Source: Bactericera cockerelli
Lineage: Eukaryota; Arthropoda; Insecta; Hemiptera; Triozidae
Direction of reading: 5' to 3'
Assembly (NCBI GenBank): GCA_024516035.1
Contig: CM044964.1
Span: forward strand, 11,201,914-11,265,913
Length of the DNA: 64,000 nucleotides
Within the stretch, counting starts at the first letter, position 1. Each line of letters opens with the position of its first letter. Below, in pieces: positions 33,611 through 45,850 of the stretch. A program made the translations under genes and the position numbers. Under the pieces are notes generated by a model. It had not been told where the DNA came from. It saw nothing but the letters and a program-made list of their open reading frames with translations, and ran no database searches.

Positions 33611-33852
33611 TTCAGGCCCGTTTTACCAAATAGGCACAGTAGGCACGTACCTACGGCGCTAGGCAATTGGCATTTTTGGGGGGCCGCAAAAAAAATTAAA
33701 AACAAAATTGCCGTGGTTGTGACTGCACGCATCATTTATTGCGCCAGTACCGAAAGCCGATATCTGACCCAAATAACAGCTGCGCCCCCTTGTAGGGGTG
33801 AAAAAAGGGGGCGCTAGTTTTCGTTGTGCCTAGGGTGTAAAACGGACCTGAT
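33611..33852. mobile_element. Small TIR element (MITE-like)
   Basis: The ends tcaggcccgttttacc and ggtgtaaaacggacctga are inverted with two or three changes, giving an element of about 240 bp. The interior contains a run of G then A and no ORF. The class is not certain. Confidence 0.65.
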
Positions 33853-34177
33853 TTCAACCCTGGAAAATAAATCAGTTTGAAATAAACTTTATATTAATAT
33901 GCGCACTCCAGTTCATGTTTCCATGGGATATCCTGCAAACAAGAAAGTTCATAGGTATCTATTATAAAGACATAATTAATCTATTATTGTGACGATTATT
34001 TCATTGGCTCAATTTGAATAACTTTTTAAAATATATAAGTAAAAAGTAATTAACTTTCCTTTCCTGAAGTACATGTACAGAAACAGTTTTGATTAACGTC
34101 AGTCTAATTTGCTACTATAATATTAATTCATTCATTCACATCTTCAAAACTAAATACTTAATAGATATTATTGTAAA

Positions 34178-34672
34178 ATTGATCCCACAAAAAACTACCG
34201 TTAAAAAAAGGGCCAAGTTCCAGAACAGAACTATCCAAAAAGGTTTCGCCAATGAATGCAGTGATATCTTGTTTGCGGCCAAGTTATCTTGGTACTAAAC
34301 TATTTCTTTTATTAAACCCCGTTTTCTGAGTTCCTCATTTGGTATGTTTTTAACTGCAAACTATCCTCTAACTTGGCCAGTGTCGCTCCTTGTGATGGTT
34401 ATATTGTTATTCTGTACCTATACATATATAGTCGTAATATTCCATACAACCGATGTCATAAAACTGGCCAAGTTAGAGGATATTTTGCATTTAAAAACAT
34501 ACCAAATGAGGAACTCAGAAAACGGGGTTTAATAAAAGAAATAGTTTAGTACCAAGATAACTTGGCCGCAAACAAGATATCACTGCATTCATTGGCGAAA
34601 CCTTTTTGGATAGTTCTGTTCTGGAACTTGGCCCTTTTTTTAACGGTAGTTTTTTGTGGGATATCATTACTT
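34178..34672. repeat. Large near-perfect inverted repeat (arms about 208 bp)
   Basis: The left arm runs from cccacaaaaaactaccgtt to aacttggccag. The right arm starts ctggccaagttagagg and returns to aacggtagttttttgtggg, with a spacer of about 75 bp. The arms look nearly identical. The same gaacttggcc word recurs at the right edge of the adjacent satellite (about 35921). Confidence 0.88.
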
Positions 34673-34734
34673 TTTGTAAATGGTTCGTTTCCCAGCACGT
34701 TTCATTATTTTTTATTAAAAATTTCAAGATTATT

Positions 34735-35700
34735 CACTTTAATATGCTCCCTAAAACGACACCGATTAACAGCAGAAATAGTGCGAAAGTGCCGGTTTTC
34801 AGATTTTTCCCTATACTTTTACAATGAACCCTAGCACCATTCTAAATTTCAGCATTGTAGGTAGTAGGGAAGTGCCTTATAATTTATATGCATAATCGAG
34901 TATACTTCCTCCCTAAAATAACACAGTTTAACAGCATGATAAGTGCGAAAGTTCCGGTTTTCAGATTTTTCTCAGTACTCTTACAATAAACCCTACCAGT
35001 ATACAAAATTTCAGCTTTTTAGGTAGTAGGGAAGTGCCTCATAATTTATATACATAATATAGTGCTCCCTTAAACGACACCGTTTAACAGCAGAAATAGT
35101 GCAAAAGTGCCGGTTTTCAGATTTTTCCCTGTACTTTTACAATAAACCCTACCATCATGCAAAATTTCAGCTTTCTAGGTAGTAGGGAAGTGCCTCATAA
35201 TTTAGATCCATAATCGATTATATATATCCTCCGTAAAACGACACCGTTTAACAGCATGATAAGTGCGAAAGTTCCGGTTTTCAGATTTTTCCCAGTACTT
35301 TTACAATAAACCCTACCAGTATACAAAATTTCAGCTTTTTAGGTAGTAGGGAAGTGCCTCATAATTTATATACATAATATAGTATACTTCCTCCCTAAAA
35401 CGACACCTTTTAACAGTTTTTAGAACTTTTTCAGATTATTCCCTATACTTTTACAATAAACCCTACCATCATGCAAAATTTCAGCTTTCTAGGTAGTCGG
35501 GAAGTGCTTCATAATTTAGATCAATAATCGATTATATATTTTCTCCCTAAAACGACACCGTTTTACACCATGATAAGTGAAAAAATTCCGGTTTTCAGAT
35601 TTTTCCCTGTACTTTTACAATAAACTCTACAATCATGCAAAATTTCAGCTTGCTAGGTAGTCGGGAAGTGCCTCATAATTTTGATGATCTGTCAGTCAGT
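34735..35700. repeat. Satellite of about 165 bp, six copies
   Basis: Units begin cctaaaacgacaccgtttaac and contain gtgccggttttcagattttt, ttacaataaaccctac and aggtagtagggaagtgcc. The last unit runs into a gtca microsatellite (cagtcagtcagtcag) at 35694. Confidence 0.9.
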
Positions 35701-36143
35701 CAGTCAGTCAGTCAGTATCAAAATCGCAAATTTCAAAATTACATTCCTCTGAAAGTTTTTTGCATAGAGTCTTTAAATTTACAATGTCTTTTTAATGATA
35801 TTAGGACAATCTCTGTTCCAAATTTCATATCTCTATGATCAATTGAACCGAAGATATGAGGGTGTGAAAAACCGGGTGAATCGGTTCGTGTAAAGATACA
35901 CTGCCGTGCTTACTGGAACTTGGCCTGGCGCACTGCCGTGCGCTCAGATATAAAAAAAATTATACATAAATATAAATAATAATATTAAGTAGTGTTTTAT
36001 AGATAAATAAAGTAGTGCTTTATAAATAAAAAAATAAAGCACTACTTAATAATTATTGTTATTTATATAAAAAAAAAATATTTATTAATTTTTGAATAAT
36101 ATCGATTCATAAATTAATATTATTTCAATTTACGAAATTACAA

Positions 36144-36311
36144 CAGTCGAACCTGGATATAGAATTTAAAGGACCAGATTTTTTTTCTCTCTCTCTCTCT
36201 TGTATCCAGCTTTTCCCTGTAAAGAGGTTGTTTTGACAGATAGAAAGGATCTAGAATTTTTTCTCTTATATCGAGATTTCTTTCATGTTCTTTTATATCT
36301 AGGTTCGACTG
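36144..36311. mobile_element. TIR element of the 'cagtcgaacctgg' type, 168 bp
   Basis: Ends cagtcgaacctggatata and tatctaggttcgactg are inverted. It has a short interior with a ctctct run. No coding sequence is present. Confidence 0.8.
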
Positions 36312-36736
36312 TAAGTGGCAGAGAATGTCTGAGGCATTACTTTGCCCCGGATTACAAGACAATTGTAAATATAAATTAATGTTGTTCTTTATTCTTTTTT
36401 GTATAATTTTTTAATGAAATATATAAGTTCTCAGAAAATACTTATAATTATACACAACTCTTGGTAAAAAAAGCCAGGTGTTTTCTATCTTCAAATTATT
36501 TCGACATTTTTAATTTTTTCGTTGTTCTTAATTATTGTTTTGTATACAAAATAAACCGTAAATAAATAAATACTGTATCAAGTAATGAAAAATCAGGGTG
36601 AAATTTAATAAATACTATTATTCATTGTAGAGTTTTACTTCTCAGTTTTTTTTTTCTTCAAAACTTTAAATGTTTTTTTTTTTTTTTTTAATTACATTTT
36701 CTAATAAAAATATTTTCATTGTACATTCATAATCAC

Positions 36737-36889
36737 CTTTAGACAGTGTCGGGGCATATTTGGGCTGTATCCTTCGGGACACAATCAGCTCCACCTGTGG
36801 CTCCTGTCTGGACTCGGCTATGATGTCCTCTACGTCCTGGAAGCTCTTGCCTCGCATGGACCTGCCGTTCCATTCGATAACTTGATCCC
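36737..36889 (-). CDS. Rim: Rim exon: PDZ domain, second part
   Basis: Continues the PDZ domain: GDQVIEWNGRSMRGKSF, then VEDIIAESRQEPQVELIVSR and IQPKYAPTLSK. This matches the conserved GDEVLEWNG and PQVE-I-VSR strands of RIM PDZ. The acceptor is cctctccag|GG, with the split Gly codon closing in phase, and the donor is TCTAAAG|gtgatt, leaving one base. With the preceding exon the domain is about 90 residues, the normal size. Confidence 0.96.
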
Positions 36890-37020
36890 CTGGAGAGGAA
36901 AGTAGTATAAAAAAAGGTAGGTCATTCGTATGTGGGTACTATTTTGTGGAGCATTGTGCTGTTCTTCCAACCATGGAAATAAACTATTTTGTGGAGCATT
37001 GCGCTGTACCCCCAACCATG

Positions 37021-37213
37021 GAAATAATAATAATATCGCCTTATTTATACTGCCCGATTAGAACTATCCATAATTCCAGCAGTAAGCCCATGACATATTA
37101 TTATGTGGTAAAAATCCAAAATGGGAGGATATCCCGGCTGGGTTTCGAACCCACGACCTCTGGTACCTCTGGATTCACAGAGTGCCGCCTTTACCACTGA
37201 GCTACTGGGACAG
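37021..37213 (-). mobile_element. SINE family 1
   Basis: Reversed copy, from taatatcgccttatttatac to ttaccactgagctactggga. A repeated gagcattgtgctgtt sequence flanks it at 36.95 and 37.28 kb, and the 5' piece of another copy starts at 37306, so the block looks duplicated. Confidence 0.82.
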
Positions 37214-37575
37214 ATAAGTAGTATAAAAAAAGTAGTATAAAAAAGTATGGTCACTCGTATGTGGGTACTATTTTGTGGAGCATTGTGCTGTTCCCCCAAC
37301 CATGGAAATAATAATATTGCCTTATTAATACTGCCCGATTAGGACTATTGAGTCCCAGTTACACCAATAAATGAGACTTTGTTTAGACTGTGAGAGTAAA
37401 GGGACTCTTTAGTCTCATTCTTGCAGGATAAACAGATAATTGTATTGTATTATTTCAACTGTAAGCTTCATATAAATGGTTTCATCTAGATATCAGATTT
37501 AGAAAATTCTTTCACCACAGTGAGATTCTTTCACCACAGGTATCCGTGTTTACCTTACGGATACGAAATTATTGT

Positions 37576-37902
37576 ATAATATCTTATCTGTGCCCAACTA
37601 GAACTAAATAGTCCCATTATTCCAGCAGTAAGACCACGACGAATTATTATGTGGTCAAAATCCCAAATTCAAGGAGGATAACCTGTCATGTCCCGGCTAG
37701 GTTTCGAACCCACGACCTCTGGAATCACTGACTTCAGAGAGTGCCGCTTTTACCACTATAATAATAATAATAATAATTCCGTGTCCGTGAGATAGGTATT
37801 GATACCTAAATCACGGTGGTGAGAGGATTATATGGACGCCCAGATCCAATGTCTATCTAGCCTCCTTTCATGTCCATTGATTCATGAGCTACCGGGACGG
37901 AC
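37576..37902 (-). mobile_element. SINE family 1 split by an insertion
   Basis: 37576 to 37756 ends gtgccgcttttaccacta, and the missing gagctaccgggacgg resumes at 37886. About 125 bp (taataa repeats then gtgtccgtgagatagg) separate them. The head ends 13 bases from the donor of the first PDZ exon. Confidence 0.78.
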
Positions 37903-37915
37903 TTCATAAAATTAC

Positions 37916-38126
37916 CTGCTAGCAAGTGTCCCTCCAGATCAGCGGGGGATCCCTTCTTCACCTTCTCGATAATAGCACCGCGCCCCCCATCCTCTAGCAG
38001 CTTCCCCCCGATCACCTTGATCCCCAGTGTGGACGAGGCCGAGGGGTAGCGGTCGCCACTCTTGCGCAAGATCATGTGGCCGATCATGTACTTGCCGTCT
38101 GCACTCGGCTTCCACGAGAGAGGATG
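37916..38126 (-). CDS. Rim: Rim exon: PDZ domain, first part
   Basis: Opens HPLSWKPSADGKYMIGH in phase 0 and runs through the PDZ core, with STLGIKVIGGK as the carboxylate-binding loop region and GAIIEKVKKGSPADLEGHLLAG. This is the RIM PDZ domain, which binds the C-termini of presynaptic Ca2+ channels and ELKS/CAST in known family members. The acceptor is cgcccccgcag|CAT and the donor is CTAGCAG|gtaatt, leaving one base. A remnant of SINE family 1 ends about 13 bases inside the following intron. Confidence 0.96.
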
Positions 38127-38877
38127 CTGCGGGGGCGAAAGAGCGTACTGTTAGGATTGGGGGAGGCAAAATAGCGTAAACAATTTTTTCATTTTTCAGA
38201 AAGAACTTTTGACTTTTCGGTAGCTGAGCTCAAGTAATTGAGCATCCTGTTATTTAAGCCTTTTAAAATATAGGCTACATCTTGAACTTGATATTGGTTC
38301 CCGGCGTCAATTGATGATCTCTGTTTACCAGGCCATGCTTCCGACCCCGTTACCACCATACGAAAAATCTTGATCAAAATGATTTGTTCTGTAGTACTTT
38401 TTATTGTTCATATTGTATATAAAAAAAAACTCTTTAAGAGAAATGAGAGAAATGAACCGAAGTTTTCAACATCTTCTTTAATATAGGTACTGAGCGAAAA
38501 CTGTGAACTTTATTTTTAAAAAAAACCTCGATTGAGAATCGAACTCATGATTGGTCACTCACAAATAAAAATCAACTCTGATTTGTACAATTGCCTGTAC
38601 AAACTGTACATAGGTAATACTTACTAGATATCTTTCAAAAGAGTACCATTTTTATTTTGTGTTAAAAGCTTGCTTTATATTACATAAATAGATTTTACAT
38701 ACACGAAAATTTTCATCGATACAAAACGAAAGCATGTTTGGCTGTTTGTTCGCCAATCACTCATGAGCTCCCCATGAGTTTATAACAGCATTGGTTCCCA
38801 ACCATGGGTGGTAGGGCCGCCCAAAAGGGTGAAACCACCTAGGGTGGTAGTGTAAAGAAGTTGCCACCTTCACCTAC

Positions 38878-39011
38878 CTGAGCGGAGTTGGAATCTTCAC
38901 TGGACGTGAAAGTGTCAATGCCCGAGTCCTTGCCAGTGGAGCTTTGGTGGTTAATGTGGTTCTGGTTATGATTGCCGTCAAAGCGAACTGTTTTCTTTCG
39001 ACGTTTGGATT
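38878..39011 (-). CDS. Rim: Rim exon: linker before PDZ
   Basis: Encodes SKRRKKTVRFDG, then an Asn/His-rich stretch and SSTGKDSGIDTFTSSEDSN, ending SAQ in phase 0. The acceptor is cctcctcatag|AA and the donor is GCTCAG|gtaggt. The frame is fixed by its phase-0 join to the PDZ exon. Its two-base start joins the exon at 49.0 kb in phase, giving EKE-SKRRKK, when the 43.9-kb exon is skipped. The basic KRRKK run followed by many Ser/Thr residues looks like a phosphorylation-prone linker; that is inference. Just upstream, the pyrimidine tract is itself a short tandem repeat of about 30 bp. Confidence 0.88.
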
Positions 39012-42000
39012 CTATGAGGAGGATACGGTCGTAAGGAATGAAGAGGATGCGGTCATGAGGAATGAAGAGGATGTAAATAAGAGACAAGAGATGGTATGCA
39101 TTAGGGACATGGGAACATAAAAGTTATACAGGAATCGGGGATTGATGGAATAGAGGAAGAAGATGAAAGATAGGTAAGAATGGAATAGCAAACATGATGA
39201 TTGGATGTAGGAGGGATGAGAAACAGTAGAATGAAAAATAGGAAAAAGATAATGACGAAAACGATGTAAATAAGGTTATGAAAGATGAAATGATGAAAAG
39301 ATTTGAAGTAACGGAATTTTAAAAATTAGATATGAGTAGGATGACAGAAAGTGGAAGGATCAAATTGGACGTTAGAACAAAAGAAGGAAAAGAAAAAACA
39401 GAAGCAGAGTCGACAATTGAAATAATTAATGAAAACAGAAACAGGCATGACAAGACACAAAACAGAATTGATAAAATATAAACAAGCATAGATAAAAAAA
39501 ATGTATCTGGAAAACGAGAGAGAAACTGTTTCTATGGGAGGAAATTATTTTATTTATTTTTAGGAAATAAATAAAATTATATCCCGCTAGAAAAGAAAAT
39601 TACGGAGATTCTTTACGGAGACACACGGTGGAAAATGTCAAAAAAAAGAATAGTAATAGATAGGTAGTGAAAATAAATCTAAATGACTGTGGGTACGAAG
39701 TTCAGCATTAACATGGATACTCGCAGTAAAGAAGGTAGCATTGATTATTTTTTTAATATCGCCAAAATATTAACCTCACCTGTAATCAACATAAATAATA
39801 TCGAATTAACAGGTAGGCCAGAATTAGGTATGTTTTATAGTATGTACGAGTATAGGTTCAATGAAAAATTAAATGTTGTATTGGTTTTATTGCACATTGC
39901 ATAATCAAATAGTTTTAACGGCGAACATAAAAATTGTTCTAAAATAGATATCTTTTACGAAAATTATGTCATAAATAAAACTGAAATTAAGTGTTCCTTG
40001 CTTCCATTTCGTATTTGGAATATTTATTATTATTTTATTGTAAATGTCGGTAATTTTACTGGTTGTATGAGTTTTATTCCATTTTATTCTCCTGCAAAAT
40101 CAATAGAGCTTCCTAAAAAAGAGTTTCATAGAAATAATATGATTAAATTAAGATTATTTATTTTACCGCAGTAGTTTTCTGGACATTTTCCATACCGGTG
40201 TACCTACAGCTAGAATAAATGGAAATATCATGCCAGAAGTAACAAGAAGAAAATTAGGTAAGTAACGGAATGCATAAACTCTCCTTGAATTAGAAAATTA
40301 GTTTTATTTTTTTAAACTAGGTGGAAATTTAGTTTATTCCGTTCATAGTTTTTTATCTTGGGTATCGCTAAATATACCAATCACAAACATAATAATAATG
40401 TATGTACTTGTACGGAGCCTGGGAATATTTTTTTAAACTGACATACTAATAATTATGATATTATGTATTTACAATGTACATTGATAGTACATTAAATTAT
40501 TCATGTCATTGTGATATCTTAGAAAAAGAAAACTTTGAGGTAATAGTGACGCTTGATTCAAAAATGAAACAAAAAAAAATTGGTATGGGTTCATTTTCGA
40601 CCGCCAAGCAAAAAAAGTAGGTAAATGTTTTTTTTATCAGAGAGTGGCCAATCTTGTTTTTGACCGGTCTTGAAAATTAATTTTTCTCAATGAATGTTTA
40701 TGAATTCCGCTGAATTAGACCTGACGTAAAAGTTACATAGACATAGTCAAAACATTCCAAACAAAACACATCGATATGGAAAAATATATTAAAAGGAGAG
40801 AATGAAGAAATCCGATTATTCGAATGTAAATAAAGCACATGCTCATTGAAGTCTAAATTTGAACAAAGATTCGAATCGAACAAAGATCGATATCGAAGTC
40901 TAAATTCGAACAAAGATTTGAATCGAACAAAGATCGATATCGAAGTGAGTGGCTCAATTTTTTTACTACACCTTTTTTTAGGTCAAAATTTTTGGATTGG
41001 TCTTTGTTTGCACTAAAGTCTTGATTTCTAGTAGATTTCGCATATAAAAATAATTAACTCTTTAAAAAATACAGTTAAAATATGTATATTTATTTAAATT
41101 ATGTAAAGTGAAGAGAGCTATTGACGTTTTGTATATAATAATTATGTATCCTAATCCCGAGACCGTCCATCTTCTTAGGACTGAAGACCTCACCAGACGT
41201 TTGAAGCGGATAAAACCACATGAACTAATTAATTACCTAGGTACTACTTTCATCTGATAACCACCCAACAGCCGAGTCTGCTTATGTCCACGTATACATA
41301 AGTTATTTTAATTTACATTAGTAGTTTAAGATTAGAATAAAAATACTTATTAGTTTTAAGAACTAGATTGTATTAATAAATTTAGTTCCCAGGGACTCTA
41401 TTAAAAAAAAATGTATCTAACTATCGAAAACAGTTTAGACAGTAAGACAGAGGATAGTTCACAAATAATATTCTCATCATTCTTCTTTCACTTTAGCTTT
41501 TTCCCAATCACTTGGGGTTGGCATTGGTCAACCTTGAGTTCAATGTTGAGGTTGGTTCGTTCGCGCATTCCTACTTCCACTTTTTACAACTGGATGCCCT
41601 TCCTAACACCAACACTGCAAAGGGCGCTAAAATTTTGTGTTGTTTCTCTGGCCTGACATGGCTAATGTCGTGTCTGTAACGTCCCTCGGAGAGACTCTTC
41701 TCATCATTAATCTTGCTTTAGCTTTAGTTTTACGTTTTAGATAGGTTAGAGACACTTGTAAATGGGTATCTCCCGTCAACTTATAAATAATAATATTAAA
41801 TTTTGGGACCCCATTGTTCACAAGGATTGAAATTTTGTACTTTTTGAAATCGAAATCTCACGCATTTATGACAAGGAAACAGTCCATCTCAATTCTTATA
41901 TTTTTTACCTTAAACCCTTGTTTTACCATTAAATTTTTCATAATTATTGAATACATGTTTTTATTGCTAAACTCGAAATGCAAAAATACAAATTGGACAG

Positions 42001-42089
42001 AAAAAATAAATAAATAAACACATCTAATTCGAATAAAAATATTTGCTTGAAATAAAAGTCGAACCCGTGACCACAACTTTTACAGACTT

Positions 42090-43370
42090 GACCACGTCTA
42101 CTAGGTTAGATAGTTCAACTTTGTCTTCTAATATAATAACACTCTCTAGTGGAAGGTAACCACCAGGCGAGGTTAATGCTCAAAACATTTTCTACCACCT
42201 AACCCTCAGAGAGTCTTATAATTATGTGGCCACAAACTCAAATTAATGAGAAAAAATTCATGGATGGGGGATTCGAACCAACGGATCCCTACGCTACCTG
42301 GATTACCAGACTAGCGCGAAACACTTGACTACCAGTGCACACCGCAGAGGGAGTTCGAGATATTCCTTGTTAAATATTTTAAACTCTTCCGGCTTCGGGC
42401 TTCGAATACGTGATTTTTCGAATGGTAAGCAAGCGCCACATTTCTCTCGAACCTTCAAAGTCTTGGTAGCTCTATGTAAGTCCCCGAGACAAAGGTCATA
42501 TTACAGAAAAATTTATAAAGGTTTGGGTGGAAGAGATTGCCACAGGCAATAACCCCGCCTTTAGGTAGAAAATTGGATTTATTCTCTTTTTTGTTCTTGT
42601 TTCTTTGTTCAATCTTTTTATTTTATTTTTTTCTTTATAAATTCATTGTATTGTACTGTAAATATTGTACTTTGTCTTTACCTAATAAAGAAAAATATAA
42701 TAATATAAAAACTAGTTCTTTTCACCAGGGAGCCAGCCTCTCGTTCCATAAAGCACTTCACTCTTGAAAATCAGCCAAATCTCCCGTTTCAACCGTCACC
42801 ACAACACAACCTCTGATTGGTTAATTTGAATGAAATAACCATCAAAGTTTTTGTGTCACGGTTGAAACGGAGATTTGGTGATTTCAGAGTGACTGGCTTT
42901 ATGAAACAAGAGGCTGGCTCACTGATGAAAGAACTAGTTATATTATTATTATTATTTATTATTCTTTTATTAGGTAAAGACAAAGTACAATACTTACAGT
43001 ACAATACAATTAATTTCTAAAGAAAAAATAAAAGATTGAACAAAGAAACGAAGAACAAAAAAGAGAATAAAGCTAATGTCCTACCTAAAGGGCGCGGTTA
43101 TTGCCTGTGGCAATCTCTTCCACCCAACCCTTTATAAAGTTTTCTGTAATATGACCGTTGTGTTGGGGACTTCATAGAGCTACCAAGGCTTTTGAAGGTT
43201 CGGAGAGTGTAGGTGCTTGCTTACTATTCGAAAAATCACGTGTTCGAATCCCAAACGGAAAGGTTACAAATATTTACAAGGAATATCTCAAACTCCCTCG
43301 GCGGGTTACTTGGGTTTATTAGAAGACAAAGTTGACTTATCTAACCTAGTAGATGTGGTCAAATTCTCTT
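42090..43370. repeat. Foldback: inverted repeat with arms of about 500 bp
   Basis: Left arm 42090 to 42810 and right arm 42855 to 43370 are inverse copies. Matching words include gtagatgtggtc, gtaagcaagc, taaaggtttgggtggaagag, the LINE family A 3' end, and aaatctccgtttcaaccgtg near the centre. A family 2 SINE (about 42130 to 42340) is in the left arm only. Confidence 0.85.
42128..42340 (-). mobile_element. SINE family 2 in one arm of the foldback
   Basis: Reversed copy: acactctctagtggaaggta, ccaggcgaggttaatgctc, gggattcgaaccaacggatc and cttgactaccagtgcac. Confidence 0.85.
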
Positions 43371-43890
43371 TATGATCATTGCGTTGGGGACTTCATTAAG
43401 CTACCAAGCCTTTGAAGGTTTGGATTGTCTGTAAATTTTCCTTTTTGCACATAATAACTAACCTATTACCCATCCACATATTTATCAAATCTTTTATGCA
43501 TACTATATATTTGTCTTTTCTTGGCTGTTTATCTAGTATTTCCGACAATGTCTGTTAAACTTATAATATCAAAATTTAAATGCACACACACAAAACCAGA
43601 AGAAAGAAGAAGAAAAAAAAAACACGATAGAAAGAGTTGGAAGAAAGAAAAAAAGATCACTCGCAGATTAAAAAAAAAAACGAAAAAAAGTAAATGGAAT
43701 AAAATGTTTTAGTGAATTTGAATGAGAAAGATAAAGATAAAGAAGAGATAACGACCATTCTCATGCGGAAGAAAAATAACGGAAATTCTTTTTTTTTTTT
43801 GTAAATAGTACGAAAATTTCGGAAGCCAAAAAATTGATTTTATTGAGAGAGGTTTGAAGAAGAAAAAAAACTTGCAAAAAGTTGTCTCAC

Positions 43891-43976
43891 CGCTAAAAAC
43901 TTTTTAATGCGTTCGTCTAATATGGCCTGCTTCTCTCGACCGCCAATGCTGCCAGTTCCCTCATTGCCTGTGCTCC
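43891..43976 (-). CDS. Rim: Candidate Rim cassette exon (86 bp)
   Basis: Open in only one frame, reading STGNEGTGSIGGREKQ then AILDERIKKFLA, with acceptor cttttatag|GG and donor TTAGCG|gtgaga. It accepts the preceding exon in phase (G|GG). It ends in phase 0, however, while the next exon at 39.0 kb opens with two bases, so inclusion alone would shift the frame into PDZ. It could be an alternative exon paired with an unseen exon of 3n+1 bases, a frame-shifting cassette, or a chance ORF. The charged helical end and clean splice sites favour a real exon. Confidence is moderate. Confidence 0.5.
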
Positions 43977-44394
43977 CTATAAAAGTGACACATTTGACAA
44001 CAATGCACGAGGCTTGAAAAGGTTTGACAGAGAGAAGGGTGCAAGGGTGCGAAAAGGTAGGTGAACAACGGATTGGTAAGACTTGGTAAAACTATATTAG
44101 AACGGATAGTAAAAACTATATTAGAACGGATAGTAAAACTATATTAAAAGCAAAGAACGTCTAATATAGTTGATAATGCTTAGAAGTTAAAAATATTTAG
44201 TTCTTCTTTATTAATAAATAGTTTTTCATTCAAAAGAAAAAAAACATGATATTTTTTTTTTGATCATCTAGGATTCTATTCTATCACTATGTCTATGGAA
44301 ATTATTTATGGGTAAACAGTAAAATTTAAAAAAAAAATCTACCTAATCATTGTTCGAAATAATTTAGTAGGTGAAGTAAATTTAGAAGACTATT

Positions 44395-44560
44395 GGCTGT
44401 CAAGCCATACTCAATCATGTTGACCCATACTCAAGCATGTCAAGCCATACTCAAGCATGTCAAGTCATACTCAAGCTGTCAAGCCATACTCAAGCATGTC
44501 AAGCCATACTTAAGCATGTCAAGCCATACTCAAGCATGTCAAGCCATACTTAAGCATGAG
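44395..44560. repeat. 20-bp tandem 'caagccatactcaagcatgt'
   Basis: About eight units with single-base changes (taagcatg, caagtcat). Short and simple, and not related to an exon. Confidence 0.9.
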
Positions 44561-45749
44561 CTTTAAATATTTCATCGGAAGAGATCATGCTCGGATGGGA
44601 CTTAAATCAAATCCTTGTTCAATTTAAGGTATACTAATATAAAATTACATAAAGTATGTAAGTGCTTTGAGATTATCAATAAATCAAGTATCTTTTTAAT
44701 TTCTATTATTTACTTTAGTTTCGCAATATAGAGTAGTGCTTTATTTAGACTAGTCAATGGAAAACAGGAAGTCGGTTCCATTACATCAACAAAGTACGAG
44801 GATATTTTCAATATAAATTCTCTCTTTTCAATACGTTTGGAACATTTTGGCTTTTGTACGTTTTTCACTAGAAATCTATAAGGACCATTAACAGAGGGCT
44901 ATAAGATTCATCTAATACATTGAATGTTTTGTTAATAAATTATAGATCATTTTATTACTGTTCGAATAGTGCTTAGTAGTCTCCGGCAGTTGTTTAGGGC
45001 GAACATTTATGTGTTGAAAAGAGAACAAAATTCATACATTGGTCAGGTCCAAACTCACAGGTTTCGGGTAGACCCTGTATATTTGACTAGCGCCTTAGGG
45101 TTGAATTTTAAAACAGGGTTAAAGTTACGATCAGCCAGACTGACAATTAAATCGGGCTATAGTGCGCTGTGATGATTGAAACACTCGACTATAGAGCGTA
45201 TCTGGCTTATCTTAATGTTAATCCTGTTTCACAATTTCGCCCTTTCAATCCTTTTCATAGTATCAATGCATTTCTTGATGATACCAGCAAGTAGATTCAG
45301 TGGTTATCAATCACACAAGAAACTTAGTGATTTAAGTTTTCAATTCGTGGGAGGGTTTCAACCTCAATTTTGAGACATTTACTACAAGTATCAACAACAA
45401 TAAAAGATGAGATAAAGGGACTTAAAAGTCCTATTCGAACAGTAGTTATCAATGACGGGCGTGTTTATGAACGAATTATTGGCACTTAAGTTGAATATAA
45501 AGTTGGTTGTTACCATTTTTTAAAGATTTTTGAAGAAAAAGATTTATTTTTTCTTTCTTGAAGTTGTTTGGTGATTATTTCTGGATGAAATATGCAACAC
45601 ATTCTTATACTGATTTCTTTTATTATAAATTAAAAGTCATCCAAAAATATTAGTCACGTCACTTCTCTGCCGCATGGAAATACATGGAGAGTTAAAGGGA
45701 AAATTAACTTGGGTTTTTCTAACTGTAACATTCATGTAGTTACAGGAAA

Positions 45750-45850
45750 TCATTAATGAGGTAAGCTACAACCCAGACCACAAGCGTCTATAGTAGCTGG
45801 TGTTTCATGGCTAAAAAAGGCTGTGAAACACTCATCTTTAAAAAAGACAT
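45750..45850 (+). mobile_element. SINE family 4 fragment
   Basis: aagctacaacccagaccacaa, gtagctggtgtttcatggct and ggctgtgaaacactcatctt match the family 4 body. Head and left part are missing. Confidence 0.7.

Larger units (their letters stand above)
39012..43890. other. Rim intron, no confirmed gene
   Basis: AT-rich. A tandem of about 30 bp (gaggatgcggtcatgagga) lies at 39016 to 39080 at the acceptor. It also holds a dispersed repeat at about 41480 to 41640 and the large foldback at 42.09 to 43.37 kb. If the 43.9-kb exon is used, a partner exon of 3n+1 bases may hide here. I did not find one. Confidence 0.5.
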
